From contig JAIPAN010000017.1 of assembly GCA_021740025.1 (NCBI GenBank), forward strand, positions 1 through 10,677: a stretch of DNA of 10,677 nucleotides. The letters run 5' to 3'. Positions 1-8,008 of this stretch are shown one piece after another (within the stretch, counting starts at the first letter, position 1; each line of letters starts with the position of its first letter). A program made the position numbers and the translations under genes. The notes beneath the pieces were generated by a model that did no database searches, was not told the origin of the DNA, and saw only the letters and a program-made list of their open reading frames with translations. The stretch is from Sphingobacteriaceae bacterium (GTDB lineage Bacteria > Bacteroidota > Bacteroidia > Sphingobacteriales > Sphingobacteriaceae).

Positions 1-388
1 CTTTTACCACGATGCGTTGATCGCGGTAGTTTTCAATGGATATGGCTGCCAATGCTCTATCAAAAAGTGTAAGTTCTAGAGTGGCTAAATCGCCAAAAAC
101 TATGGTTTGGGCAAAAGAGCTAAGCTTGCTGGCTACCAACATGTAGGCCCAGGTAGGCACAATGGCATCGGTAGAACAATATACTGCTACGTGTTTATTG
201 GCGTACAAACTCCAATCGTGGGTTTTTACAAATTCTCTGAAATCTTTTTCGCGAAGCATAAGCCCCTGAAAAAGCTGATCTTTAATATCGAAAAGCACCC
301 GTTCGCCCGGCGGATAATAGCTTGCTAAATCCAAGCTGATCAAGGAGCTTTCGGCCACTTTATTCGTAAAATTTACTTGGATGTCCAT
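1..388 (-). CDS. DUF2480 family protein, C-terminus cut off by the window edge
   Basis: The minus strand is open from ATG at 388 to base 1, giving 129 complete codons. It reads MDIQVNFTNKVAESSLISLD and continues with YYPPGERVLFDI (24-35), LREKDFREF (45-53) and STDAIVPTWAYML (72-84). I recognise this pattern as the DUF2480 family, a conserved Bacteroidota protein of about 170 residues, so perhaps 40 residues are missing. No signal peptide or membrane span is visible, so a cytoplasmic protein is likely. Its biochemical role is unknown to me; the family is defined by conservation only. The start codon lies about 10 bases after the T-run of a terminator-like hairpin, so the gene either needs its own promoter inside the end of the preceding gene or depends on read-through. 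Base composition is higher in G+C than the neighbouring isomerase gene (30 of 60 bases at 121-180). Confidence 0.85.
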   Translation of the reverse strand, partial: MDIQVNFTNKVAESSLISLDLASYYPPGERVLFDIKDQLFQGLMLREKDFREFVKTHDWSLYANKHVAVYCSTDAIVPTWAYMLVASKLSSFAQTIVFGDLATLELTLFDRALAAISIENYRDQRIVVK

Positions 389-398
389 ACCTATGCTT

Positions 399-433
399 AA
401 AAAAAATCCGGAGTGAACGAATCGGCTCCGGAT
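399..433 (-). terminator. Rho-independent terminator after the SurA/PpiD gene
   Basis: Read on the minus strand, an 8-bp stem (ATCCGGAG at 433-426 pairing with CTCCGGAT at 413-406) encloses a 12-nt loop and runs into eight T residues (406-399). It begins 22 bases after the stop codon of the peptidyl-prolyl isomerase gene. That position and shape fit an intrinsic terminator for the long minus-strand gene run. The opposite strand has no T-run after the stem, so it acts in one direction. The same hairpin is also in the 5' leader of the DUF2480 gene if that gene is transcribed from the -7-like box at 442-435. Confidence 0.8.
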
Positions 434-434
434 A

Positions 435-442
435 CAAAGTTA
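435..442 (-). promoter_or_regulatory. Possible Bacteroidota -7 promoter box for the DUF2480 gene
   Basis: The minus strand reads TAACTTTG, which matches the Bacteroidota -7 consensus TAnnTTTG. It lies just after the stop codon of the isomerase gene. Transcription would begin near 431, almost exactly at the first base of the hairpin stem. I see no TTTG at the expected -33 spacing (the bases there read about GTTC), so this is a candidate only. Confidence 0.3.
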
Positions 443-455
443 AGAAATAAGGTGC

Positions 456-2564
456 TTAAAAGAACTTTACTCTATTATCTTTAATATTAGCACTTGTTTT
501 TAGTGCTTTAAATGCATCAGAAGAACTTCTTTGAAGTAAATACTGTGCAATTTGTTGTTTTTGTTTGAAGGTATTTACCAACGGTGCCGGATTAATAAAA
601 CCTGAGACAGTAAATGCATAAACAGCATTTTCGCCAATAATAGCTTTAGATACTTTACCGGGTTGTGAGCCAAATATTGAACCTACTAATTTATTTTCTT
701 GACCTATACCTGGGATAATAGGATTTGCCAAAACTACATTTTGTATAGCCACTACCGGACTATTAAGTTTTTTACTTATTTGGGGCAAAGAATTATTCTT
801 TTCCAATTCGGTAGTTAATTTTTCGGCTAATTTTTTTGCCTTTACATCTGTTAAAACCAATTCTTTTAATTGAGGTTTAAGCTGTGAAAGAGGTAAAATA
901 CCTTTATACTTGATGGTCGCTAATTTGGCTATCACAAATTGATTGTTTAATTCAAATATTCTATCGGATACATCTCCTTCTTTTGCAGCAAAAGCCCACC
1001 TAATTATTTCACGGGGATTATCTAATCCCATAATACTACCTTGATTAGCCGTTATATCTGGTACAACTTGTTTTTTAAAATTGGCTTTAGCAGTGAGTGC
1101 ATCAAAAGATTTTTCATTAGAAGCCTTACTTAAAAAATCGGTGGCTTTGCCATAGGCTAATTGTTGGGTTTTGCTGCTAGTAGCTATTGCTTTATCTACT
1201 ACTGCAACCTTAACCACTTTAGAAGACCCTTTTTGTGCATTAACTTTAATAATATGAACACCGAATTGAGTAGTAATTACCTTTAAATCTCCTGTTTTAC
1301 CATTAAATACTGCCTCTTCAAAAGCCGGAATCATTGTACCTCTAGCAAAGGTTCCCAAGCTACCGCCTTTGTCTTTAGATCCATCTGTACCGTATTTTGC
1401 AGCTAAAACACTAAAACTAGCACCGCCTTGAATTAATTTTTTAATAGAATCTGCTTTGGCCTTAGCTTTATCTAGCCCACCCTCGGTAGTAGGGTTGATT
1501 AGTATATGACTAGCCGTTACCGAATCGGGACTCAATCTAACATCTAAAATTTTAGCTAATTTGTAGGCATTATTACTAAAAACTGGCCCAACTAATGCAC
1601 CTTTTGAAGCAGCAAAAACCAAGACATTGAGTTCTGGATCAAGCTGCCCTTCTCGTACATAGGCAATGGGTGATTTTGTATCTGAATTAATGGAAACAAA
1701 AAGTGAATCGTTGGCACTTACCCTAAAATCGTTAGACAATTTTGTTATTTTGGCAGATATTTCTGCAGAATCTGTTGATGTAGGACTAGCATCAAAAACT
1801 ACATATTCTAAGGTGCGAACTTCTTCAGGATTATTAAATCGATACTTGTTTTCTTTATAATACGTTTCGTAATCTTCATCTGTTAATTTAATTTGTTGGT
1901 CTGGGATATTGTTGTACGGCAGACCGACATATGAAAAATTTACTAGTTTGTTGCGTAAATTATATTCGTTTTGAGCCTCTAGATTGGTTACGTACATACT
2001 GTTTTTAATTAAACTGGTGTATTTTTGGCTCAATCGATCTTGGGTAATACTAATTAAAAAATTGCCCCATTGTTCTTTCATGCTAACATTTTCCGGTTTC
2101 TCAATGTTAGATAAAAACGCATTCAATTGCTCAAGGTTAAGTTTTCCTGTTGCAGGGTCTCCAAATGCTTGTATAACTTGTGGGTGCGGGGTTTTGCCAC
2201 TAAGCATATCATTGAGTTCAATTTTCCCAACTTCTAAACCCAAGCGTGTAATTTCTTTAGATAGCAACATATCCGATATCGTTTGATTCCATGTATTATC
2301 CACAACGTAGGCCAACATTTGTGAGTTTAACGGCGCTCCACCCATTTGTTGTTTAGTATTTGCACTATTTTGCTCAACTTTAGCGCTAAAATCTTGAATG
2401 TTAATTTTTTCACCAGAAACCTCACCAACTATGTTGTTATTAGCATTCCAAAACGGACTACCTAGACGGATAGCATCACTAACTAAAAAGGCTACAATAG
2501 ATAAGCCAATTACACCGACAATAATAATACCTGCTTTATTACGCAGGAAACCCATAATTCCCAT
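456..2564 (-). CDS. SurA/PpiD-type periplasmic peptidyl-prolyl cis-trans isomerase
   Basis: This 702-residue protein is a membrane-anchored periplasmic folding factor for envelope proteins. An N-terminal anchor (about residues 11-30, after MGIMGFLRNKAG) is followed by a SurA_N-like helical region (about 35-210). One clear parvulin (PPIC) domain lies at about 350-441, with ASHILI near 351, then GGSLGTFARGTMIPAFEEAVF and FGVHIIKV. The C-terminal part carries two degenerate copies of the parvulin end signature (524-551 and 630-656), as in PpiD-like proteins. The reading frame extends upstream to a TTG at 2606, but the family-like start is ATG at 2564; ATG at 2555 is an alternative. The gene follows lptC after 81 bp and ends at a terminator. 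It is clearly AT-rich (16 G+C of 60 at 841-900). The family call is secure; the client proteins are unknown. Confidence 0.92.
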   Translation of the reverse strand: MGIMGFLRNKAGIIIVGVIGLSIVAFLVSDAIRLGSPFWNANNNIVGEVSGEKINIQDFSAKVEQNSANTKQQMGGAPLNSQMLAYVVDNTWNQTISDMLLSKEITRLGLEVGKIELNDMLSGKTPHPQVIQAFGDPATGKLNLEQLNAFLSNIEKPENVSMKEQWGNFLISITQDRLSQKYTSLIKNSMYVTNLEAQNEYNLRNKLVNFSYVGLPYNNIPDQQIKLTDEDYETYYKENKYRFNNPEEVRTLEYVVFDASPTSTDSAEISAKITKLSNDFRVSANDSLFVSINSDTKSPIAYVREGQLDPELNVLVFAASKGALVGPVFSNNAYKLAKILDVRLSPDSVTASHILINPTTEGGLDKAKAKADSIKKLIQGGASFSVLAAKYGTDGSKDKGGSLGTFARGTMIPAFEEAVFNGKTGDLKVITTQFGVHIIKVNAQKGSSKVVKVAVVDKAIATSSKTQQLAYGKATDFLSKASNEKSFDALTAKANFKKQVVPDITANQGSIMGLDNPREIIRWAFAAKEGDVSDRIFELNNQFVIAKLATIKYKGILPLSQLKPQLKELVLTDVKAKKLAEKLTTELEKNNSLPQISKKLNSPVVAIQNVVLANPIIPGIGQENKLVGSIFGSQPGKVSKAIIGENAVYAFTVSGFINPAPLVNTFKQKQQIAQYLLQRSSSDAFKALKTSANIKDNRVKFF

Positions 2565-2645
2565 ATGTTCAATTTTTGTTTTTTGTAAAGAAGCGGCAAG
2601 ATACAATTTTTAGAAAAATTTACCTAAAGTATGCGCATTTACAGA

Positions 2646-3206
2646 TTAAAATCCTTGTTGTTTACCAATATCAAAATTTCCGGTTGATTGATCAATTTCA
2701 TAATACGAGAAATCTTCGTTAGCCCAAAAACGGGTACCGTAGATGAGTTGTGTAGCCGTTTGAATAGCTACCATTTTAGTGGAATAAAAACGTCGGGCAT
2801 TTTCATCCCAAATTAACTCTTCCGATTTAAATGTTTTACCATCATGCGAAGTAACTACTACATTTCGACGCAATTCAATTGTTTTGTCAAAATCTTTACG
2901 CATGCCGTAATCGGCTACTACCCGGCTACTTTCCTGCTGCTTTAAATCTAAAAAGATGATGGTTAAGCCCTTTTTCATCTCATAATAAGGCTTTGCTGTG
3001 TGGAAATACAACAACTCTGGTGTAAGTAATTTGGCTTTTACAGTTGCGCCTTCGCTAAAAATAAGCTCAACCCCCGTGGATTTATCTACCGGAATAGTAC
3101 TAGGTTTAGCGGCAACCCGCTCTACATCTTTTAGGTTATTTTCGCAGGAAAGCAAAAAAAGTAGCAGGCTACATACAGCACTTATATAAACAAACTGAGT
3201 GCGCAT
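2646..3206 (-). CDS. lptC: LptC-family LPS export protein, lipoprotein form
   Basis: This 186-residue protein resembles LptC, the periplasmic part of the Lpt bridge that takes lipopolysaccharide from the inner-membrane LptBFG transporter to LptA and the outer membrane. It starts with a lipoprotein signal (MRTQFVYISAVCSLLLFLLSC) with lipobox LLSC and lipidation at Cys21, where E. coli LptC has a membrane helix instead. The rest is the beta-rich LptC/OstA-like pattern: GVELIFSEGATVKAKLLTPEL (45-65), ADYGMRKDFDKTIELRRNVVV (98-118), then KTFKSEELIWDENARRFYSTK, a repeated short strand-turn layout typical of the beta-jellyroll. It starts 12 bases after the barrel gene, which suggests co-transcription with coaX and the barrel gene. 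In related genomes I recall a CorC-like gene or TPR gene nearby; neither is present here. Confidence 0.85.
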   Translation of the reverse strand: MRTQFVYISAVCSLLLFLLSCENNLKDVERVAAKPSTIPVDKSTGVELIFSEGATVKAKLLTPELLYFHTAKPYYEMKKGLTIIFLDLKQQESSRVVADYGMRKDFDKTIELRRNVVVTSHDGKTFKSEELIWDENARRFYSTKMVAIQTATQLIYGTRFWANEDFSYYEIDQSTGNFDIGKQQGF

Positions 3207-3218
3207 GATTGATGGAGA

Positions 3219-4508
3219 TTAATCGTATTTGGTTTTAATAAACCATCTATCGTTAATTACAAAACCCAAATGTAAGGTGAGGTAATTTTCTTTTACTAAA
3301 CCATTGTTAATGCTACCACGCTTGCCTAACTCACCGGCTAAGTTAATTTTATAAAAGGTGCTTCTATTAGCCGGCAAGGGTAAGCCCATGCCAAAACTTA
3401 GGGCATATTGGTTTATTGGTGTATTCTTTATATTGATGTAGGTTTTATCGAATCTAAAACCCAAACTGTAATCTATTAATTTAAAATAGTTAGATACGGC
3501 CGTAATGTCTGGCGTATATTGGCCACCCAACGATACGCTATATGCATCATTTAAACCTACATTGATGCCGCCATCTGTTAAACCCGACCATTTGGTATAC
3601 GTAAAATCGGCACCCACAGTCCAATGATCTGGGCGGGAAATACTGATACCCACTGCTTGTTTTATAGGTAGATTAATTTTAGACTCGGCAGCGGGGTTGT
3701 AATACAGCGTATCCAATGGCTCTGATTCAGTTTGTGCAACCGCATCGTAGCGATACCGATAATTGGTTATAGAGCCCGAAGAATTGATACGTGAACTAGC
3801 TGTACCCGAATAACCTAGCGTAATAATAGATTTAGCAGCCGGATTAAACGTGTATTGCACACCATATTGAAAATTAAGCCCACCTAAACTTTTGTCTGAT
3901 TGGGTACGAGTGGCCAATGCATACGGATCTTCAGGAAATTCTGCAGATTGACGTACTTTCAGATTTCCGAAAATATAAGATAAATTAAATCCTACGCTTA
4001 GTTTTTTGCCAAATTGATAACCATAACCCAAATGTGCTTTTGACAAACCACCCTCACCACTGTATAAATAATCTACTTTGAAAGTATCAACCTGTGTATG
4101 CATACGATATTGATAACCAAGATCACTAAATGGCATCAATCCAAAACTTAAAGCAGAACGCTTATGAACTGGAATGCCCACTAAAAAATGTCCTAGAGTT
4201 CCATTGGTAATTTTTTCTGACGTACCTGCTTTGCTTAAGGTTCTTATATCAAGCGATGCACCCATATCCATAGTAGTAAGGTTTATACTACTATAAGCCG
4301 CTGGATTAGCAACATTAATCATACTATAGCCACCTGTTTTACGCAAGCCAAGGGCAATGCCTCCCATGCCTATTTGCTGAGGCACAAGCATCGGCCTAAT
4401 ATCGCCAATACCAAATTGGCTGTATGGTGAATTAGTAGTATTTTGGGCTTTTAGACTTCCCACAAAGCCAACTAAAAAAAATATAAGATATGTGATTTTT
4501 TTACGCAT
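3219..4508 (-). CDS. Outer-membrane beta-barrel protein, uncharacterised (FadL-like features)
   Basis: This 429-residue protein has a clear signal peptide (MRKKITYLIFFLVGFVGSLKA, cleavage probably after Ala21 before QN). A mature protein rich in alternating polar/apolar and aromatic strands follows. The mature start NSPYSQFGIGD, then QIGMGGIALGLR and NVANPAAYSS, are hallmarks of a Bacteroidota family encoded beside coaX. The NPAAY segment and glycine-rich start recall the FadL/OMPP1 transporters, but I cannot assign a substrate. The C-terminus (DRWFIKTKYD) is the usual end of this family and does not finish in the classical aromatic residue. I chose ATG at 4508 because it gives a standard MRKK signal peptide and overlaps the coaX stop (ATGCGTAA, 8 bases), which suggests coupled translation. 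An upstream ATG at 4529 would add seven residues. LptC and SurA/PpiD downstream fit an envelope-assembly context. Confidence 0.8.
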   Translation of the reverse strand: MRKKITYLIFFLVGFVGSLKAQNTTNSPYSQFGIGDIRPMLVPQQIGMGGIALGLRKTGGYSMINVANPAAYSSINLTTMDMGASLDIRTLSKAGTSEKITNGTLGHFLVGIPVHKRSALSFGLMPFSDLGYQYRMHTQVDTFKVDYLYSGEGGLSKAHLGYGYQFGKKLSVGFNLSYIFGNLKVRQSAEFPEDPYALATRTQSDKSLGGLNFQYGVQYTFNPAAKSIITLGYSGTASSRINSSGSITNYRYRYDAVAQTESEPLDTLYYNPAAESKINLPIKQAVGISISRPDHWTVGADFTYTKWSGLTDGGINVGLNDAYSVSLGGQYTPDITAVSNYFKLIDYSLGFRFDKTYINIKNTPINQYALSFGMGLPLPANRSTFYKINLAGELGKRGSINNGLVKENYLTLHLGFVINDRWFIKTKYD

Positions 4509-5244
4509 ATTGATGATGGATAATTTCATTTAACCCGATTAGAACCAAGTGGGGTATACATGAACTATTGCTAGCAAAGATGCTATTTTTAAGCCGACTA
4601 TCAAAAAAATTAGCGTCGCCACCACAGAACACCACATTTAGTTGGGCGTGTTTATGTTGATATTGGGTGATGATACAATTTACTTCGGCTATTAGGCCGT
4701 TTATTACACCCGATTGCATAGCTGTCGGAGTATCAATGCCTACCAAATCTATGAATTCTAGAGAAAAAGACACCAAAGGTAGCCTGTTGGTAAATTCATG
4801 TAAGGCTCTAAAGCGCATCTGTATGCCAGGGCTAATACTGCCACCAAAATAATTGGCTTGGGCATCAAGCATATCGTAAGTAATGCAAGTTCCTGCATCT
4901 ATTACCAAGGTGTTTTGTTTGGGAAAAAGTGCAGAAACAGCTACCATGACTGCTAAACGATCTAAACCTAGTGTTTCGGGGCTTTGGTATTGGTTATGTA
5001 TAGGATTGGGTGTATCTGCAGTAAATCGGATGTGTGTTGTTTGCGCAGCCAGGTACTTTTCTAGTGATGTTACTTCTTGTTTAACCGAAGAAATGATGCT
5101 ATGAGAACATGGATATTGCGCTAAAAGCTGTGCTAGTTTTTGAGTATTGAGCGACGTGGTAAGTTCAGTATGCACCAAGTTATGTTGTTCAAAAACAGCG
5201 AGTTTTTGGGAAGAATTCCCAATATCAATAACAAGGTGAAACAT
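4501..5244 (-). CDS. coaX: Type III pantothenate kinase
   Basis: CoaX phosphorylates pantothenate with ATP, the first step of coenzyme A synthesis, in the cytoplasm. It needs a monovalent cation and is not feedback-inhibited by CoA. The 247-residue length is normal. The ASKHA-fold motifs are all visible: DIGNSSQK (Asp7, Gly9, Asn10, Lys14) for phosphate binding, GLDR (93-96) in the pantothenate region, DAGTCITYD (116-124) with the catalytic-type Asp116, GGSISPG (134-140), and the C-terminal CGGDA (207-211). The frame is open upstream to 5370 inside purQ, but the family start is the ATG at 5244, leaving two bases after the purQ stop. The coaX and barrel genes overlap by 8 bases. The order purQ-coaX-barrel-lptC therefore looks like one transcript. 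Confidence 0.96.
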   Translation of the reverse strand: MFHLVIDIGNSSQKLAVFEQHNLVHTELTTSLNTQKLAQLLAQYPCSHSIISSVKQEVTSLEKYLAAQTTHIRFTADTPNPIHNQYQSPETLGLDRLAVMVAVSALFPKQNTLVIDAGTCITYDMLDAQANYFGGSISPGIQMRFRALHEFTNRLPLVSFSLEFIDLVGIDTPTAMQSGVINGLIAEVNCIITQYQHKHAQLNVVFCGGDANFFDSRLKNSIFASNSSCIPHLVLIGLNEIIHHQYA

Positions 5245-5246
5245 GA

Positions 5247-5939
5247 TTAAACTAGTACCGATTTTAGAATCGATTCGAAAATAGCCACCCCATCTTGGTT
5301 GCCCAAAATAGGATCTGCTGCCCTTTCGGGGTGAGGCATCATGCCAAACACATTGCGCTCGGCATTGCATACGCCAGCTATGTTGTTCATAGAGCCGTTC
5401 GGATTAGATTCTGGCGTTACGTTCCCAAATTCATCGCAATAGCGAAACAATACTTGATCTTGGTCTTCAATAGATTTGATTACATCGGGGCGGGCAAAAT
5501 AATTCCCTTCGCCGTGTGCAATCGGAATTTTTAATGCTTTATTGGGGTCGAGTTGTGATGTAAGTAAGCTATTTGTGCTGGCAGGTTTTAAATAAATATT
5601 TCGGCAAATGAACTTTCGGTTCTCATTATGCAAGAGGGCACCGGGTACCAAACCGGCCTCGGTTAAAATTTGAAATCCATTGCAAATGCCCAAAACATAA
5701 CCGCCTTTTTTAGCAAATTGAATAACTTCTTGCATTACGGGCGAAAAACGAGCTATGGCTCCCGAGCGAAGATAATCTCCATAAGAAAATCCACCAGGAA
5801 GAATAATCATATCCGCTCCTTTAAGCTGCTGATTTTTATGCCATAAGTTTTCAACGGGCTGGCCCATAATTTTACTAAGCACATCAATAATATCTTGATC
5901 ACAATTAGAGCCGGGGAATGTAACAACGCCAAATTTCAT
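5247..5939 (-). CDS. purQ: Phosphoribosylformylglycinamidine synthase, glutaminase subunit PurQ
   Basis: PurQ releases ammonia from glutamine for the fourth step of purine synthesis, converting FGAR to FGAM together with PurL and PurS. The 230 residues match the usual size. Class I glutamine amidotransferase features are complete: N-terminal FPGSNCDQD (8-16), [13 protein letters not shown] (46-58), nucleophile Cys86 in GICNGFQIL, and the His203/Glu205 pair in [17 protein letters not shown] (140-147) is another PurQ signature. A free-standing PurQ implies the organism uses the split PurS/PurQ/small-PurL enzyme instead of one large PurL. It begins 68 bases after the DUF6427-like gene and is followed by coaX after two bases. 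No purine riboswitch or repressor site is recognisable upstream. A TAGATTTG box at 5951-5944 is too close to the ATG for a normal leader. Confidence 0.97.
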   Translation of the reverse strand: MKFGVVTFPGSNCDQDIIDVLSKIMGQPVENLWHKNQQLKGADMIILPGGFSYGDYLRSGAIARFSPVMQEVIQFAKKGGYVLGICNGFQILTEAGLVPGALLHNENRKFICRNIYLKPASTNSLLTSQLDPNKALKIPIAHGEGNYFARPDVIKSIEDQDQVLFRYCDEFGNVTPESNPNGSMNNIAGVCNAERNVFGMMPHPERAADPILGNQDGVAIFESILKSVLV

Positions 5940-6007
5940 ATTACAAATCTATTTAATTTAAAGGAATTTGGAAGCAGAAAGCTGTTAAAAAGCGTTAAAT
6001 TTTATAG

Positions 6008-6973
6008 TCATTGAAAATATAGCATACTAGCCAATAGCAATGTAAAGAGCGACTCGTATAACCAAGCTTTTTGTGCATGCATAAAATAATAGGATAGTAA
6101 GACAGAAAGAGGCACAGTTGCCAAAACATAATGATTTAATTGAATGCCATAGGCCAATACCGACGACAAAATAACTACGCCAAATAATGCGGAGAGCAAT
6201 TGAAAGGATTTACGAATGTGCACAATGCTTCTAAAAAAATTTGCACGTAACTGAATTAAACCCAAAATACCAATTAGTGCTATTACCATTAAAACCAAGG
6301 AAGGAAGTTTACTAATCGGATTTGCGGTTCGTGATAGTTGCCAATAGCTTAACCAGTTAGACAATTGGCCATTCCAATAATAATAGAAGGCTAAGAAAAA
6401 AGCAACTGTGGCTAGGCCTAAAAGGGCCATGGCCCACTCACGCCAATTAAATGAGCGAAAAATTAAAAGCCCCACCCATACTATAAGCAAAAACAAGATG
6501 AAGGGTGCATACAAAATAGTACCCAAGCCAATGAGTAAGCCCATATCGTAAATCAGGTCACGGGCATCGGGTTTGCGGTAGCTGCTCAAAAATTGGTTTA
6601 GCAGCCAAATAAGTACAAAATTTACAAGAAGTACGGGGCTAAACCCTCCAAGCGTATCGGCAAAACTCGTACAAACTATATAAAGTAAGCCAGGTAAAAA
6701 ACTAGGTTTTCCTAATAAATTATGAGTATTTATAACCTTATTAAATAAGAGTGCTTGTGCAAATAAAAGAATAAATCCAAGCCATTTACTGGTTGCAAAA
6801 CTCAACAATGCGGTACTGTCTGATGGAAGTAAAAGATGGCGGTACAATTCACCCATTCCGACGGAAGCTGAGCTAGCATCTGCCCCAGCCCCGTTAAAGA
6901 TATGCAAGAGCACAGCAACTCCAAATAGAGGCAACACGCTTAAGGGATGAAAAGTGCGAAATAGCTTAATCAT
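6008..6973 (-). CDS. Polytopic membrane protein, DUF6427-like, function unknown
   Basis: The 321-residue protein is almost entirely hydrophobic. About ten membrane segments can be drawn, near residues 13-29, 60-80, 94-112, 113-128, 142-162, 163-175, 177-198, 225-243, 257-275 and 280-300, with a final hydrophobic end at 307-321. It begins MIKLFRTFHPLSVLPLFGVA, and the FRSFNWREW loop (about 172-180) is the most conserved-looking polar part. I think it belongs to the DUF6427 family of Bacteroidota inner-membrane proteins, but from overall layout and not from a decisive motif. It starts 27 bases after the glycosyltransferase, so the two probably share a transcript. A role in lipid-linked sugar handling would fit that neighbour but is a guess. 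There is no signal peptide apart from the first span. Confidence 0.7.
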   Translation of the reverse strand: MIKLFRTFHPLSVLPLFGVAVLLHIFNGAGADASSASVGMGELYRHLLLPSDSTALLSFATSKWLGFILLFAQALLFNKVINTHNLLGKPSFLPGLLYIVCTSFADTLGGFSPVLLVNFVLIWLLNQFLSSYRKPDARDLIYDMGLLIGLGTILYAPFILFLLIVWVGLLIFRSFNWREWAMALLGLATVAFFLAFYYYWNGQLSNWLSYWQLSRTANPISKLPSLVLMVIALIGILGLIQLRANFFRSIVHIRKSFQLLSALFGVVILSSVLAYGIQLNHYVLATVPLSVLLSYYFMHAQKAWLYESLFTLLLASMLYFQ

Positions 6974-7000
6974 TTTTGGCTGTATAAAACCAAGGCAATA

Positions 7001-7996
7001 TTAAGATATTTTGCTGAAACGTTTCATGAGGTCTGCTACTATTTGATTTGTTTGATCGGGAAAATTTGGCTTAAGCGTAAAAGGCTTTTGCAACCAGGCT
7101 TTAAGTTGCACTACAAAATCGGGGCCTATACGCTGAATTACCGGGATACCCATTTTAGTAGCTGCGGCGGCATTGCATTGTTGTTCGTACTGATTTTTCA
7201 TCGGAATAAGCAGTAATTTTTTGCCTAAATACAGCGCTTCTGCGGGGCCTTCAAAACCACCACCTGTTATTAAACCATGGGCATTTGCTAAACTTTGATT
7301 AAATCCGAAATTGCTAATTGGCCTTACAGAAACGTTATTTTGCTGGTAGGCTTGGGTACAATGTTTTGAAAAAACTTGCCAACGTACGTCAGGTAGTTGT
7401 TCAAAATAGCTCAGTAAAAATTCATCGGCATAGGCAGGGAGATATACCGTAATGTGGCCCAAGTCCTTTGGCTCTAACTCTCGTATTTCGGATCGAATTA
7501 CAGGCGTGTAAATATCCTGATCATAGGATTTGAAATGAAAAGAAAAGTGGCCAGTGGATGGGGCGTAGTATTTTAAAATAAGTTCGGCCCAAAAAGATTT
7601 TTGTGACGGTCTTGGTGTTTTAGAGGATAGAAAAGCAGACTGATGACTTAAGGCTATACAAGGTACTTTTCGAATTTTGCAAGCCCATGCGCTAACTGGC
7701 TCAAAGTCGTTTATAACTAAGTCGTAATTTTTTACTGGCAGATTCTTTATATCTAGTAATAGCCTAATTAGTTTGGTTTTTTTTATGGTTTGCCAAATAT
7801 CCACACCACCCCTTTTACCAAAAATGAAACTAAAGCCATACAGTTGGTACCTAATAGACGCACCTAATTGCACATCGGCTTGAATACCGCTCACCAGTAT
7901 TGTAACCTCTCCATATTGTTGTAGAAAGGGTAAAATTTCTCTAGCACGGCTTACATGGCCATTTCCTGTACCTTGTATCCCAAATAATATTTTCAA
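7001..7996 (-). CDS. MurG-like (GT-B) glycosyltransferase, probable TTG start
   Basis: This 331-residue enzyme looks like a GT-B glycosyltransferase of the MurG/UDP-glucuronosyltransferase type (Pfam Glyco_trans_1_3). It would transfer a sugar from a nucleotide donor to an unknown, probably lipid, acceptor. The N-terminal fold opens with ILFGIQGTGNGHVSRAREIL (residues 3-22), where GTGNGH matches the acceptor-side glycine loop of MurG. The C-terminal donor site shows GLITGGGFEGPAEALYLGKK (241-260), LLLIPMKNQYEQQCNA and a Glu (254) in the expected position. There is no membrane span, so it is likely a peripheral cytoplasmic-face protein. The initiation codon is TTG at 7996-7994: no ATG exists near it, and the conserved motif begins only a few residues later. 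It starts 16 bases after the metallophosphoesterase, immediately behind a perfect palindrome that may influence its expression. Confidence 0.85.
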   Translation of the reverse strand: MKILFGIQGTGNGHVSRAREILPFLQQYGEVTILVSGIQADVQLGASIRYQLYGFSFIFGKRGGVDIWQTIKKTKLIRLLLDIKNLPVKNYDLVINDFEPVSAWACKIRKVPCIALSHQSAFLSSKTPRPSQKSFWAELILKYYAPSTGHFSFHFKSYDQDIYTPVIRSEIRELEPKDLGHITVYLPAYADEFLLSYFEQLPDVRWQVFSKHCTQAYQQNNVSVRPISNFGFNQSLANAHGLITGGGFEGPAEALYLGKKLLLIPMKNQYEQQCNAAAATKMGIPVIQRIGPDFVVQLKAWLQKPFTLKPNFPDQTNQIVADLMKRFSKIS

Positions 7997-8008
7997 AATA
8001 TAAATTAA

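Noticed and set aside
1984..2286. Plus-strand open frame of 100 codons opposite the isomerase gene
   Set aside because: It is the antisense of a strongly conserved coding region. It has no recognisable family and no upstream signals.
2605..2620. Inverted repeat AATTTTT-AG-AAAAATT between lptC and the isomerase gene, as a terminator or operator
   Set aside because: The stem is all A/T, the loop is only two bases and no T-run follows on the minus strand. Such symmetry is expected by chance in AT-rich spacers.
5245..5370. N-terminal extension of the pantothenate kinase into purQ
   Set aside because: The added 42 residues are an out-of-frame reading of the PurQ C-terminus. The kinase family starts at the MFHLVIDIGN motif at 5244.
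5944..5951. TAGATTTG on the minus strand as a promoter for purQ
   Set aside because: It matches the -7 consensus, but only four bases separate it from the ATG and no TTTG lies at -33. It would require a leaderless transcript.
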